Of a stretch of DNA of 64,000 nucleotides, positions 1-11,737 are shown piece by piece. This stretch comes from Gyrodactylus bullatarudis (taxonomy: Eukaryota; Platyhelminthes; Monogenea; Gyrodactylidea; Gyrodactylidae). How positions within the stretch are numbered: the stretch's first letter is position 1; each line of letters starts with the position of its first letter. Under the pieces are notes generated by a model, which saw only the letters and a program-made list of their open reading frames with translations, did not search any database and was not told where the DNA came from. The translations under genes were made by a program, and so were the position numbers. The stretch lies in assembly GCA_012064415.1 (NCBI GenBank), contig SSNU01000202.1:320211-384210 (forward strand), in the 5' to 3' direction.

Positions 1-315
1 ACTCATGAGGGTACTAATTTTTCTGATACAATTTAGTACTCAGATCATATTTCACATATTTTAAGAGCGTGAAAGTCATTCTCCATAATGTCATTGTCCA
101 TTTTTCCCACAATATCGCACGAACATTATAAAACAACGAAATCCACCACTATTCGGCTATTTGAAAAATTCTGGATTTTTAAAACTGAATGACATAATGG
201 TGAAGTATTTTCGACACATGCTTCAATACAAAATAATGCTTAGAATTGATAATTCTATCAGAAAAGTTGGTACTAATGTATGAGGCTAAAAATTTCACCC
301 TACTCTATTGCATAA
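1..315 (-). mobile_element. Family E foldback element, cut by window edge
   Basis: It matches the element at 37232-37710 in the opposite orientation. Shared features are the end region with TTCTGATA...AGTACTCAGATCAT, both TIR blocks around CATAATG, and the far end near 240-310. The internal part is shorter, so this looks like a deletion derivative. It sits just before the innexin exon at 348. Confidence 0.65.
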
Positions 316-347
316 GAAAGATTAATAAGCCTTAATTTTATTTCTAG

Positions 348-670
348 GCAAACCTATACAATGCTGGACACCGCAAGAGTTCACTCGTGGCTGGGAAGAA
401 TATGCAGAAAACTATTGTTGGGTCGCCAGCACTTTTTTTGTCCGGAGTTGGGTGAATCAGAACGATAATAAAATTCCGAATCATAACCCCACCAATGGTC
501 GAAGTGATAATGTAAATTCAAAACAATCTAAAGATACTATTTTATATCCAACGTTAGAGAAACCAAATCATGTTCAAGATTCAGCTTATATCAATGATAA
601 ATATAACCAAAGATATCTTCCATCAGATTCAGAAAATCAACCACAGAATCCTTCCATGCAGCTTGTCCAA
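348..670 (+). CDS. Innexin exon: first extracellular loop
   Basis: The exon opens after a TTTCTAG acceptor and closes at a GTGAGT donor. It starts with two bases that complete a Gly codon and then reads KPIQCWTPQEF, followed by ENYCWVASTFFV. This is the first extracellular loop of an innexin. The QCW and YCW cysteines are the two that normally make disulphides in the docking loop. After FFV comes a hydrophilic stretch rich in Asn, Gln, Ser and Asp. Counting into the next exon, 89 residues separate FFV from the YYQW motif at TM2; I recall about 30-40 in well-known family members. The loop therefore seems to carry an insertion with no recognisable domain. The loop signature is of the non-insect type. 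Confidence 0.92.
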
Positions 671-933
671 GTGAGTACAATCATGCTGATTTCGAATTTG
701 AATTCTGATTTTTACGTTAGATATAGATTTATTCTTTAAGTAACTTTGATAAAAAAAGATGGTCTGACTACTTACAAGTGAACTACAGACATAAGATTAA
801 AACAACCTCATAATTGGGTTAGCTATGCATAAATCTACCACTTATCAAAGAAACAGGTACTTAAAGGACTATTATAAAATATTTTCAACATTCATTGATG
901 AAATTAAAACCGTTCGATCAAAAATCGTTAAAT

Positions 934-1182
934 AAAGCTAATTGATATGAAGTTGGGAATCTATGGTTATTAAGAAAACCTCAATTTTTTCATCGAAAAT
1001 TCGAATTTGTAAAAGCTTTTATGGAATCCTACCCATGTTGCCCACATTTACGATTTGAAGAAAAGAATTCTGAAAAATAAATTATTTTCATTGGTAATTT
1101 TTCAAATTTCGACTTAGTGTCAAAATTCCATTTTTCGAACTCTACATCTCAAATCATAGATTCCCAACTTTATATTCATTTC
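934..1182 (+). mobile_element. Family A foldback, internally deleted
   Basis: Starts TAAAGCTAATTGATATGAAG and runs through the family A left arm. It then jumps to a short right end (CATAGATTCCCAACTTTATAT), so only ~250 of the usual ~730 bp remain. Confidence 0.7.
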
Positions 1183-1584
1183 CAAAATTGTTTTAGAAAA
1201 AACTTGGCAAAAACTCTGATAAGCTTTCGAAATTAAAAACCTAAAATTTGTCCTATTAGAAAGTTTCCTTGAAGAATTTTTATCTTTCCAACGATGGAAA
1301 TTATATGCCAATCTTATTTATGACTTTTTTTTGTAATTACAAACCATGTACTTTCTATGCATAAATTTAAATATTTACCCCAAAAATGGCTAATTATAAA
1401 TGCCTTTATATATATTTTTGGAAAGAGAAAAAGTCAAAATTCCACAGACCAAGCTGCATTACTTTGTAACCTAAATGTTAAATTTTTATAGACACTAGAG
1501 GATAATTTCCCCAAGCACCATGGTTTGGGATAGAATCAAATTTTGACTGAAACTCTTTGGCGAATATCTTTCATCCATACTACA

Positions 1585-2078
1585 ACTTGTTAATATGAAG
1601 ATGAGAATTTATGATTTTTACAGAATCCACAATTTTTCCATCAAGAAATTGAATTTGATCAAGATTTTCCTGAGTCTAGATCATGAGGCCCACTTTCACA
1701 ATATAAGAAAAAGAAAATCTCAAAGAAGAACCAAATTCCCATATTTTTGAATTGTGGGTTGAAGTTTTTTTCTTGATTTCAAATTGAGAGAATGATCAAA
1801 AGTTTATAAAATCAGACCAATAGCAATTATTCATCCAAAATTGACCAATGGGGATTGAATATGCTCATACTCTTGGGACTGTGAGGAATAAATCTATTGT
1901 CTGATTATTAGTTGGTAATCGTCTTCTCTGTTTCCCCGTTCTTTTTTGTTGCTTAGGTGATGTCGACAGACTTCTTTTTCCTGATGGAGTAGGGGCTTGT
2001 ACTTCTGTTGTCTTCAAATTCGATTTCTTGATGAAAAAATTGGGGATTTTGTACAATCATAACTCCATAGCTTAACTT
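1585..2078 (+). mobile_element. Family A foldback with foreign insert
   Basis: The left arm (TTAATATGAAGATGAGAATT...) and right arm (TTCGATTTCTTGATGAAAAA...) are family A. Between them, at about 1866-2012, is richer-GC sequence that no other copy here has. Confidence 0.6.
1866..2012 (-). other. Coding-like patch inside a foldback element
   Basis: On the - strand this reads KTTEVQAPTPSGKRSLSTS, then PKQQKRTGKQRRRLPTNN and QTIDLFLTVPRV before a stop. Base composition and residue mix are unlike the surrounding AT-rich noise. It may be a captured exon piece, a transposon protein remnant or chance. There is no good splice acceptor on that strand. Confidence 0.3.
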
Positions 2079-3084
2079 TCAACTAAGATTCGTAGTTAAT
2101 GAAAGCAAATCTCAACAACACCATGACTCATTTATATAAACTTTTCATTCTTTTGTACCCGGAATCAATTGGAATTAGAAGATTTAGATAATGCCCTGAC
2201 CCTTTCTTTTATCAAATTTACTGTTTCGAAATAATAAGAACAAGCATTTCAATTTTGAATGTATAGAGTTGACTTTTTCATCAATTTGTTGGCCCAATTA
2301 TTAGAAATACAGCAATAAATGAAGAGTTTTTATATAAATCATATTAACTGATTGTTATCAATACAATCATTTCTAGGCTACATTATAGCATAAACTTTCT
2401 ACTTAATCGCTTAATAAGCCTTGAAGACTAGATTTTGTTTATCCATGTTTGGTGATAAAAATTATCATGATAAATAAACTGATGCACTAACTTTAAAGGA
2501 CCTTTCTTTATGACTTTGAATTCTTTATACCCTCTAGCGACATAAAGAGTTTAGCTTAGAAAAGATACATGATAACGAATAGATTCTGTTATATAGAACT
2601 TAACCTCAATTTTGAAAATTCTTCCTCAAAACTATCAAAACTATGTCCTCATATTCAAATTAAAGATTTATTACAAGAATCGAAATGAAATAATTCGATT
2701 TCATCATCATAATAGCGGAAATTTGATTTTTTTCTAAGAGAATCCTCCCTTTATTAATTGAGCTAGTTAGATTCTCAAGGAAGCTTAAACGTTTCCATTC
2801 CAAAAGTAACTAAATATCCCCCTTTGATTGCATAAAAACTAGTTGACATAATGATAAGAATTTACCATTTTTTTACAAAAAGAACAAATCCAATAACCAA
2901 ATAGGCATATGAGTTGTTCGAATAGGAATAATAGGAAAATTGAATCAGTCGGATGATAAGCGTTTTTTGGTTAATAGGCCAAATTTCCTATTCAATTTTT
3001 AACCTCGATTTTGTTAATTCCTCATTGATTTTTACAATTATCACGAAGAAAAATGACGAGTTCTAATTTGAATTCAAAATAACC

Positions 3085-3145
3085 GTATCAAGTTCACATA
3101 GGCCAAGGTAGTTGAAGATTATAGGAATAGTTTTTCTGAGCAAAA
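3085..3145 (-). repeat. Family D fragment
   Basis: About 60 bp (CACATAGGCCAAGGTAGTTG... to ...TAGTTTTTCTGAGCAAA) match the end of the family D copy at 40628-41030. Confidence 0.55.
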
Positions 3146-5050
3146 TCGAAAAGTTTGAAATTGAAGCTTCGTGTCCTTCCATGATTGAATCATTAATGTA
3201 GGAAGACAGAATTATTAATTAGTAATCTAAGACATGTATAATATGAGGAATAATATTCTTTCCTCTCAAGATTTTAGTTGGCATTACTCACATTAGGGCT
3301 CACCATTAGGGAAAAGAGATTTAGAAATTCCCGTTTGAAATGAATAGGGTAGTTCTTCCTTTCAATGAGAAGGAGGACATGGACTGATATATATACAGTA
3401 TATTGTATTATTTGAGTATAAGTGGTATTAACGTATGCAGGAAATTTATTCAGAGTCTTGGAGAATAAAAATGAAATGAACAAATTACTTTATCTCCTCA
3501 TTTTTGGTATCATCGTTGTGGAAATAAAAAGGGGGATAGAGATAAAATGATTTCCTCAAATGACAGTTTATGTCTCGAGGACAGAGGAGATAGTTAAAGA
3601 GTGGTGGGTACACCCTGTGTATACTACAGCTCCGAGAAAATGACTGATTTTTACCCTAGAAGTAGAAGAGAGAAAATATACAAAGAAATATTCCACAAAT
3701 ATCTACCATATCCATAAAGATGATGCAATAATAACAATGGTAAGACTAAAAAGGATAAAAAATACTTTTTCCAACAGCAAATGACACTTTTATTAGTTGA
3801 CAATCATGAAATAGAAAAAGAGGAAATATTGTCAAAGAGAAAATCATCATCATCAAATCATACTTACACACGAGATGCATAACCAATCCACCTCTCTCTG
3901 ATCTCTTACAAAATTACTTGTTTATGAGCGATTAGTATACTTTGAATTGGAAGGAAATCTGTCTCTTGAATTCTTTATTCAATTAGAAGCCCACTTTTCT
4001 TGAGATCTTTTTTTGAATTTTGACTTTGAAGATTTGATGAGAAAGTTTTTTTTGACTCGCATTCAATCTTTTGTCTCTCCTTTGGTTTGCGAATCTACAG
4101 TTTTTTAACGTAATTATCTTAAATTCAGAAGTTAAAACAGCCAATCTTTGTATCTTTAGCAGATAGAGTTCAGGTGATTGCATACTTGAATTTTCCAATT
4201 TTTTTGAACCTTCATAACTCTACCAGTATGATAGGTTTCTGGATCAATTAAAGTTTAAATTGAAGCCCACAATGTGAACCTGCATTCGTAATATTTTTGG
4301 CCAAATAACTTGCTATCTTCATAGCTAAATTTTGGTTTTTATAAAAATTGTGAAATAGTCCCGGCACCGAAAGGGTTGATAACAGTTTGATCTTAGTGTG
4401 TCGAATAATACAATATTTATCATTTCTTGTAGTAAAATACATTGGAAAATGGAGGCGCGAATTCGAAAATTTAACATCTTGAATTGGAAATATGCATATC
4501 TAAATAAAATTTTAAAAATGAGGTGCAATAGGAATTTTTTCTTTTCCTCTCATTTTCTATCAAATTAATAAATAAACTCGAAAAGTTAAAAATTATGTCT
4601 TACTCTAATGAAGACCTTCTTTAGTCCAAATTGTATTTTTCATTTTTAAGAAAAAAATTTTTAAGTCGATGCCAAATTTTTCATTTTTCTGTAATTTGAT
4701 TTGAATCAAATTTTCTCAATGTGATCGAAAAATCCTCGTATTATTATCTGGTTTTAGGAAATCTATATCTTTAAGGAAGATTTTCATATTTACTAGGTAT
4801 AGAATTTTCAGTTTTATTTTCCCTGGGTGAAAATGTTTTGGTTCTAATTATATTTTTCGTTTCAAAATAGTTTCCCATTAAAGTAGCAGTGATAGTGTCT
4901 AAGTAGTGAGGCAAAATAATTTTTCTCTATTGTAACCAGTTCATAAGTAGGCTTTTTATTCATCATTCAAATTTTTCTGAAGAGACCCAGGCTAGTATTC
5001 AAAGATGTATCTTTTTCAAATTTCTAATGCATTTTTTCTGCTCTATTTAG

Positions 5051-5188
5051 GTTGAAAATACCAAAGTCAACTTACGAAGCATGCTCAGCTATTACCAATG
5101 GGCTCCAATATTATTGGCCATCCAAGCATTATTCTTCTACATTCCATGTCTCATGTGGAGGTTATTCTCATCCCGATCTGGTTTACAT
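5051..5188 (+). CDS. Innexin exon: TM2
   Basis: This exon codes for 46 residues in phase 0 on both sides, with a TTTAG acceptor and a GTGAGT donor. It contains the innexin hallmark [20 protein letters not shown], which is the end of extracellular loop 1 and the second transmembrane helix. The YYQW motif and its following Pro are characteristic of the family; the Pro is linked to voltage gating in related channels. The exon ends in [12 protein letters not shown], the start of the cytoplasmic loop. Confidence 0.95.
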
Positions 5189-5637
5189 GTGAGTTTATCT
5201 CGAAAACATACAGGATAAATCACATCTTGTAACACTTGAGCTGTATCAGGATAAATCTCCCCAATCGAAACCAACACTTGAATTTTAATTAATGCACTTT
5301 TTATTAAAATTTGACTTGTATTCTATCTTGAAGTAAGGTTGTTCAAGTATCAACAGAAGCCATCAAGACTTGAAGTCTTGTTCTTGGAATGTAGATAGAG
5401 ATCTATCTTACTTCATGAAGAACAAAAAAAATTTAATAGATCCCCAAACATTAAGAAAAGTTTGAATTTCGTGGAAAATATAGAAGCTTTTTAAGACTTT
5501 TTTTTGGTTAGTCAATAAAGTCAATAAAATTCTGACATCAAATTTGTACTTTTTCTAATCAGAAATTCATTGATCTTTAATTTAAGCTACGTTTGAAGCA
5601 AGTCCTTCAACAGACTCGAAAGATACTAGTAATATTT

Positions 5638-6028
5638 GTGGTCACTAGAAATTTCTATATTCATATGAAATCTATCTTGATGGAGATTGTCTTCTTACAC
5701 ACCTAGATGTTAGAATTCGGATGAGCAAGTGTCAAGTCCATAAGAAAGTCGTGGTGGCAGATGTAGAGGTTATTAGTTATTAGTATTGGTCAGTACACCA
5801 TAGCCAGGATTAGAACCCGGGTTGAAGATTGGCTTAGTAGTTAGAAGTGTTGCCTCATAACGTTCGAATCCTGGCTATGGTGTACTGACTAATACTAATA
5901 ACTACTTCATCTGCCACCGCTGAATATTATTCGACTCTCTTTTGGAATTGTCACCTGCTCATCCAGATTCTAAGAAGATTCTGTGAAAAGATAAATTTCA
6001 TATGAATATAGTAATTACCAGTGACCAC
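5638..6028. repeat. Foldback with tRNA-like promoter boxes
   Basis: Two arms of about 170-180 bp (5638-5817 and 5861-6028) are complementary with scattered mismatches and indels. They meet at a ~45-bp loop. In and beside the loop, TGGCTTAGTAGTTAG (5830-5844) fits a tRNA box A and GTTCGAATCC (5862-5871) fits box B. They are only 17 bp apart, closer than in a normal tRNA, and the T-arm next to box B does not pair well. This looks like a tRNA-derived repeat (SINE-like) arranged head to head, not a working tRNA. Confidence 0.65.
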
Positions 6029-6992
6029 ATTCTGCTAGTAGGTTAAAATGTCTAAAAACAAGGTAATCTCTAAATTTTTGTTATTCAAGACTCGAAAGAT
6101 ATTTCACTTTCATAGTCCAAAGTGATCTTTATTGATATACAAAAAAAGTTCATATAAATTTTCGACAGAATTCAAACTTTTCAGAAATAAACAAGGGAAC
6201 ATGATTACAGACATTACTGTAAAATGTTTGTGTTGATTTAACTTGTAAAAGGGACCCTTTTTTTGGTCAAACTCTAATCCAGAGTAATTAATTAGACCTA
6301 AAGTACAAAATATTCGAGACAGATTAATTTTTTCCAAAGTGTAAAAGGAACTTAGAGCTTTCTAAATTATTCATTCCTCTCCTCTTAGAACAACAACATA
6401 AATGTTTCCCATGTTTTCTGATAATAATTATTCAAACTCAATTCTCGAAAAGTTTTTTCCCCTTACCTCTCTTCAAGTTGGACATTTATGTTCTCATATA
6501 TAAAAATATATACAGATATTCCTATTAAAATGAAAAGAAATTCAATTAATCTTGTTCCCTCTTAGTGTTTGTGTTAGTGTCTATGTATAGAAATACAAAG
6601 ATAGATTCATATGAAGAAGGACACAATTCGTACAAGAAGAGGAAGAGTACTTTTCTCACACATTTCGATTCAATTTGGTTTATTTTCTTTATCTTGTTTC
6701 TTTCTTTGTAAGAGGTGGAGACTGGTTCAAGACTCAAGTGTTTCTCCTTCTTCATTTTGTATTCTTCATTACCAGAAAGGGAACTGGAGTGAAAATCAAT
6801 TCTCAAACATTACCTTGAGATTCATTTTTTTTGCAAATTGATTCTAATTTCAAAATTGCTTCGCTTTCATTTTTAGCTTTTGAGGATAATTTGAGGGAAA
6901 ATTGATTGGAAATTAGAAAACTCCAAACTTTACACTCTCTTCAATTCATTTATAAAAATAAATTATTCCATTCATAATGATAAGTTAAAAAG

Positions 6993-7203
6993 TGATCAAA
7001 ATTTGATTTTTAGGATCACGATTAGGCTGAATCTAGTTTTGATTTTCTGATCGAAAATCAATGATATTTTGACGATACAAGATCCCTAAAAAATTGGTAT
7101 TGATCATAAACCGTTTCTTTGTCTGATTGTGATCCTAACGATAAACTTTCGATCACTCTCTCATTTTGAATTAACAAAAAATTTCAACTCAAAGTTCAAA
7201 AAG
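6993..7203. mobile_element. Family A core remnant
   Basis: This is the inner part of family A without the outer arms. GATCAAAATTTGATTTTTAGG on one side is mirrored by CCTAACGATAAACTTTCGATC on the other. Confidence 0.5.
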
Positions 7204-7473
7204 AGAGTTCATAAAAAACGATTCTAAATGAGAAAGCTAATCTGGATAAAAACTTAATTTTAATTAACTTGGTAATTTTATCAATACTCATTGGGATTTT
7301 TAGTGTAAATTATTGATTAGATTATGTGATATTGTTAAGAACTACTCGGCTTATTTGATTTTAAAATTAAAGTTGTCCTCTAGTACCGGGCATTAGATTC
7401 CAAACTTTTCGATTTCGTACAAAAATTCAGGGAATGACAGTACAGACGTTTGGGTGAAGGAGAAATTCTTCCA

Positions 7474-8010
7474 TTTTTTCAACTTTTAAACCCAAAACTT
7501 TTTATCGATTTCGATGATTCGAAGCAGTTATGTGAAGATATTTCGGATCAAGATTAGACAAAGAATTCGAATTTCAGCCATAGAGATATCTTACTGTTTC
7601 CGAGAAAAAGTTTAACTTCCAGATTTTGGATAATTTGCCTTCGGGATAATCGAAAAATTCAAATGGTTCGATTTCCCACAGTAATGACGAACTTCAGTGA
7701 ACTTCTATGAGTGAATTCGAATTCTTCGTTCGATTTTGATCCCAAATATCATCACCAAACTGCTTCGAATCATTGAAATCGATAAAAATTCTGGGTTCAA
7801 AAGTTGAAAATCTGGAAATTTGGTACATTTTCGAAATTCGAAAGACGTCATAATTTTGGTCAGATTGAACTTTTTCGGAATTTTTTCGAATATCCACATC
7901 TTATTAGCTCATTCCGGTTTAGAATTCAAAATTTATTATTTTCTGTGAATCCGGAGAAAAATATCGAGTTTTTTGTAAAAATAGTAAATTCTCATTTTCA
8001 TGTCAATTAG
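7474..8010. mobile_element. Family B foldback element
   Basis: Inner arms near 7474-7580 (TTTTTCAACTTTTAAACCCA, then ATCGATTTCGATGATTCGAA) return inverted near 7710-7810. An outer end with GTAAATTCTCATTTTCATGT follows at about 7984. Related copies lie at 16070, 49921 and elsewhere. A family D piece follows directly (8011-8125). Confidence 0.65.
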
Positions 8011-8194
8011 GTTTATATAAGCCAAACTTATGTGTTCAGAAAAACTATTCCTATAACCTTCTACTACCCTGGCCTATTTGAGCTTTTTCACTTTTCTCTC
8101 CACTTTTGCTATTTACTGGAGAGAGTTTTTGGCTTGCTTCTCCGCATCGAGTTAAAATACTTGCCTTAAATATGCGACTCATCTAATTTTATTG

Positions 8195-8908
8195 TAAAGC
8201 TCATTTATATGAAGTTGGGAATCTATGATTTTTAGAGAAATCTCAATATTTTCATCATCAAAAATTTGAATTTGTTAAAGATTTTCTGGAATCCTACTCA
8301 TGTCCACTTATATCATTTGAAGAAAAAAAATTCTGAAAAAAAATTATTTTTATGAAAAATATGGTCATTTTTCAAATTCCCATTTGGCACCAAAATCCCA
8401 TTTTTTCGAACTTTGAGCTGAAAATTTTTCTTTATTTGAAAGTGGGAGGCTTATCAAAAGGCTTGACAAGAAAATCAATTCAACTGAATCTGATCTTATG
8501 CATATCTTCATTATCGTTTGGGAGTCGAATTTCGATTTTTTGATCATTTTCACTACTTGAAAATCAATGAAATTTATGAAATCTCTCAAAAATGGGGTAA
8601 CTGTCGATAATTTGACGGTGCTATTCAGCTTTATTAACTAATCTTAATCCTGAAAATCAATTTTTGATCCCTCTCCCACTTTCAAATCAAAAAAATTTTC
8701 AGCTCAAAGCTCGAAAAAATCGGATTCTGGCAAATGGGAATTTGAAAAATGAGCAAATTTTTTATAACAATAATTTTCTTCTTCAAATGGTAAAAGTGGA
8801 CAGCATGAGTAGGATTCCAAAAAATCTTTAACAAATTCAAATTCTTGATGAAAATATTGAGATTTCTGTAAAAATCATAGATTCCCAACTTCATATCAAC
8901 CAACTTTA
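8195..8908 (-). mobile_element. Family A foldback, full length
   Basis: About 714 bp with TA at both outer edges and arms of roughly 280 bp that are inverted copies of each other. The middle, with TTATCGTTTGGGAGTCGAAT, is the unique core that shows orientation. The core is the reverse complement of the copy at 13928-14422. I use the 13928 copy as '+'. Confidence 0.75.
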
Positions 8909-9738
8909 GTATCGAACTAGGGTTTTGACAAGGTCCGCATTGAATTACAGATAATAAAAGACTTAAGCACTCATCTCTAGTCACCAAAACCCTGCTAAAA
9001 TTACTATTTCAATAGTATTACAATGCTTTGCATTAAACTATTCTTTGTATTCATGATATCTGATATCAATACAAAAGTTTTATTAATTAGAGGGAACCAG
9101 TTTCAGTAAATATGGAAATCTAAACAAACTATACATCTCTGGCTAATATATATATTCAAATTTATTAATAAATCATGGATATTTTTTGAGCTGATTCATA
9201 TACAAAAGTTTATATCTTTTGGCTAAAAAATAATTTTGTTTATTGCTGCCATTCCTGGTGATGGGCGGTTGTTTGAAATTTATTAAATAATTGATACTGC
9301 CATCTCTCTGTTTCATCACTCTGGTTGATTATTCTTCCTTCTTTCTTCTCTTCTTGCTCTGGTGTTGCATTGTTGAAAATGCCAAACTGAATGTATTTAA
9401 TATGAATTTGGAAAGAACACTTGAAGAGTGTGTGATTGGATTATTCCAATTAATTAGTGATCCCATGATCAAAATATCTATCCCTATTCGATGAATATCC
9501 CCAAATACACATCTTATGACTATTTTCTCTTAGAAAATGTTAGACAAGGTTTTCAGCGAAGATCCCTTTCATACCCGAATTTCATTTAGCATTACAGCAA
9601 AATTCATTAATTTACACTTGATCTTTAGTTATGAAACAAGTGCGCTGTTAACTGTTGATTGATATTTGATAAAAAGGTTTATTTTTGTTTTTAATTAGAT
9701 TAGACATCAGTATTAACATTTAATTTCTCAAGATATAA

Positions 9739-10300
9739 TATTCTATGATTTTTACGAAAACCTCGATTTTTTTCATCAAATATTCGATTATATTTACGAT
9801 TTGAAAAAATATGGTTATTTTTCAAAATTCGAATTGGCGCCAAAATCCCATTTTTTCGAATTTTGGACTGAAAATTTTCATTGATTTCAAAGTTAGAGAG
9901 TGATCAAAAGTTGATTTTCAGGATCACAATGAGACAAGAAAGCCGAATATGCTGAATCTGTTTTCATGCTCATTATCGTTTAGGACCTGAATTTCGATTT
10001 GCTGAAAATTTTCACTACTTGAAAATTATTGAAATTTCGACAAATCAAAATCCCTCGAAAATGGTAGATCTTTCGAAAATTTGTCAGCGATATTAAGCAT
10101 TCTTGTCTTATTGTGATCCTGAAAATAAACTTTTGATCACTCTCTCACTTTGAAATTTTGGAGCCAAATCGAAATTTGAAAAATAATAAAATCGTAAACG
10201 TGGGGAAAATGAGTAGGATTCAAAAAAATTTTCAATATATTCGAATTTTTGATGAAAAAATCGTAAAATAGATTCCCAACGTCATATCAATTAGCTTTAT
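9739..10300. mobile_element. Family A foldback, older copy
   Basis: Both ends and the core are recognisable (CACAATGAGACAAGAAAGCC and its mirror near 10100), but the copy carries many substitutions and deletions relative to 8195-8908. Confidence 0.65.
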
Positions 10301-10654
10301 ATGCATCTTTTTTTAGATATATGAACTTTTTAGTGGTGAATCATGTAATTTGAATTTCCCAATTACGAAGGAGAAAAAGTACCCAAAATATCGAAAATTA
10401 ACTTTTTCTTGAAAGTGGTCAGTTTCTATAAAAATGTATGGCCTTATTAGAATTTTCAGTTTCGGCTTCTAAAAAACCTTGTGTTGATCAACTTTTTTGA
10501 AAATCAAAATATCGCCCAATTTTCTTTAAGTGATAAAAGTTATATTTCGGCGGGTATCTTCAGACTTTACCCAAGTTCACATATAAAGACTATTGAAAAA
10601 CATTGCCCTATTTGCGACTTTCCCTGGGTTCAAAAGAATGAATTAGAGTAATTA

Positions 10655-10875
10655 TTTTCTTTGTCTAATGATGAACCTGAAAAATAACGTTTGATTCCTC
10701 TCAGACCTTGAAATCAACAAATATTTTCAATTCAAAGCTTAAAAAATAAAAAATCGCGTCATCTCGAATTTTAAAATGTCTCTAAAATTTTTGAAAAATT
10801 TCGATACCTTGATGAAAAAATGAGATTTTTGTAAAAATCATGAATTCCCAAATTCATCGAGAATAGCTTCAAGTG
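10655..10875. repeat. Family A-like end fragment (CATCGAGAATAGCTT type)
   Basis: A diverged right half of the A type ends in AATTCATCGAGAATAGCTT. The same ending occurs near 25390-25412, so this is a sub-type with its own terminus. Confidence 0.45.
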
Positions 10876-11737
10876 ACTTTGTTTGGCTGGGACATATAGT
10901 CGGTTCACTTTTTATTCCTGAGCCTGCTGAATGTCTCTAATATGGTTGAATATTTCTTCATCTATAAAATATCCATACATTTATTTTTCCTAGTTGTACA
11001 CGAGGATGAATTTGAATAAAAGGCCCATGATGATTTATCTCCATGATTGAAATCTTGGAATATTTATAACTAACTCTAACGACTCTCTTTTAGTGCAAAC
11101 TATTGAAGCAAGAATAAATTATCTACGTTCTATCAGGTTAAGAAATAATCTTTTTTCCTCTGTTATCAAAATGTTCATCTGGAGTAAAAGTTGTTTTTAA
11201 GCAACCTTTTAAAATCTTGATTTACAATACAATTCTCGACTTGCCTTATCCATTTAACTCTTGCATAAGATAACGGCTCATGATTTATTTGTAAATATTA
11301 GTATCATAATCGAATTACGATTATTACTGCTAAATTTAATGAATCAGGGAATATATTGGGAATTCCATGGCATTATAAGATAAGTGAAGAAGATTCCATC
11401 CAAATATTCACATGCTATCTAAATGTGAACTTTACTGAAAAATAAATAAAGTATGTATTCGGCCAATATAATAAAATTAGTAATACAGTTGTAAATCTAT
11501 TTCAAACAAATGTTATCAAAGGAAAGAAAAAGTGTCTAGAGTTTTGAAATAAATAAACTCATTATAAATTCAGTTTTTGTATCCCATCTTCATATTTATT
11601 ACAATTATTTCTTTGGATAACTCTTCTTGATTACACTTGAGAGTTCGTCTTTCCCTAGATGGAATAGAAAATTATTTATTCTTTCTTGAGATTATTCGCT
11701 TATTTTATCATAACATAAAAATTTCTGTTTCTTTCAG

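Larger units (their letters stand above)
671..5050 (+). other. Innexin intron (4.4 kb)
   Basis: This intron has a GTGAGT donor and a TTTAG acceptor. It holds two family A foldback copies (934-1182 and about 1585-2078), a coding-like patch on the - strand (1866-2012) and a family D fragment (about 3085-3145). The rest, roughly 2080-3080 and 3150-5050, is AT-rich sequence in which I see no gene. Confidence 0.8.
5189..11737 (+). other. Innexin intron (6.5 kb)
   Basis: This intron carries the tRNA-like foldback (5638-6028), a family A core (about 6993-7203), a family B element (7474-8010) followed by a family D piece, and family A copies at 8195-8908 and 9739-10300. The pieces 5189-5637, 6030-6990, 8910-9735 and 10875-11737 are AT-rich and show no gene to me. 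Confidence 0.8.

Noticed and set aside
5823..5885. Functional tRNA gene
   Set aside because: Box A and B are too close, the T-stem beside box B does not pair, and an anticodon arm is missing. Kept only as a tRNA-like repeat.
6546..6841. Overlapping frames on both strands in a less AT-rich patch
   Set aside because: No family likeness, no splice support, and purine/pyrimidine bias explains the open frames.
7694..8010. Several overlapping frames of 60-70 codons on both strands, also at 16075-16365 and 49841-50366
   Set aside because: They reflect family B repeats, with Phe/Lys/Asn-rich low-complexity translation and no start or splice context.
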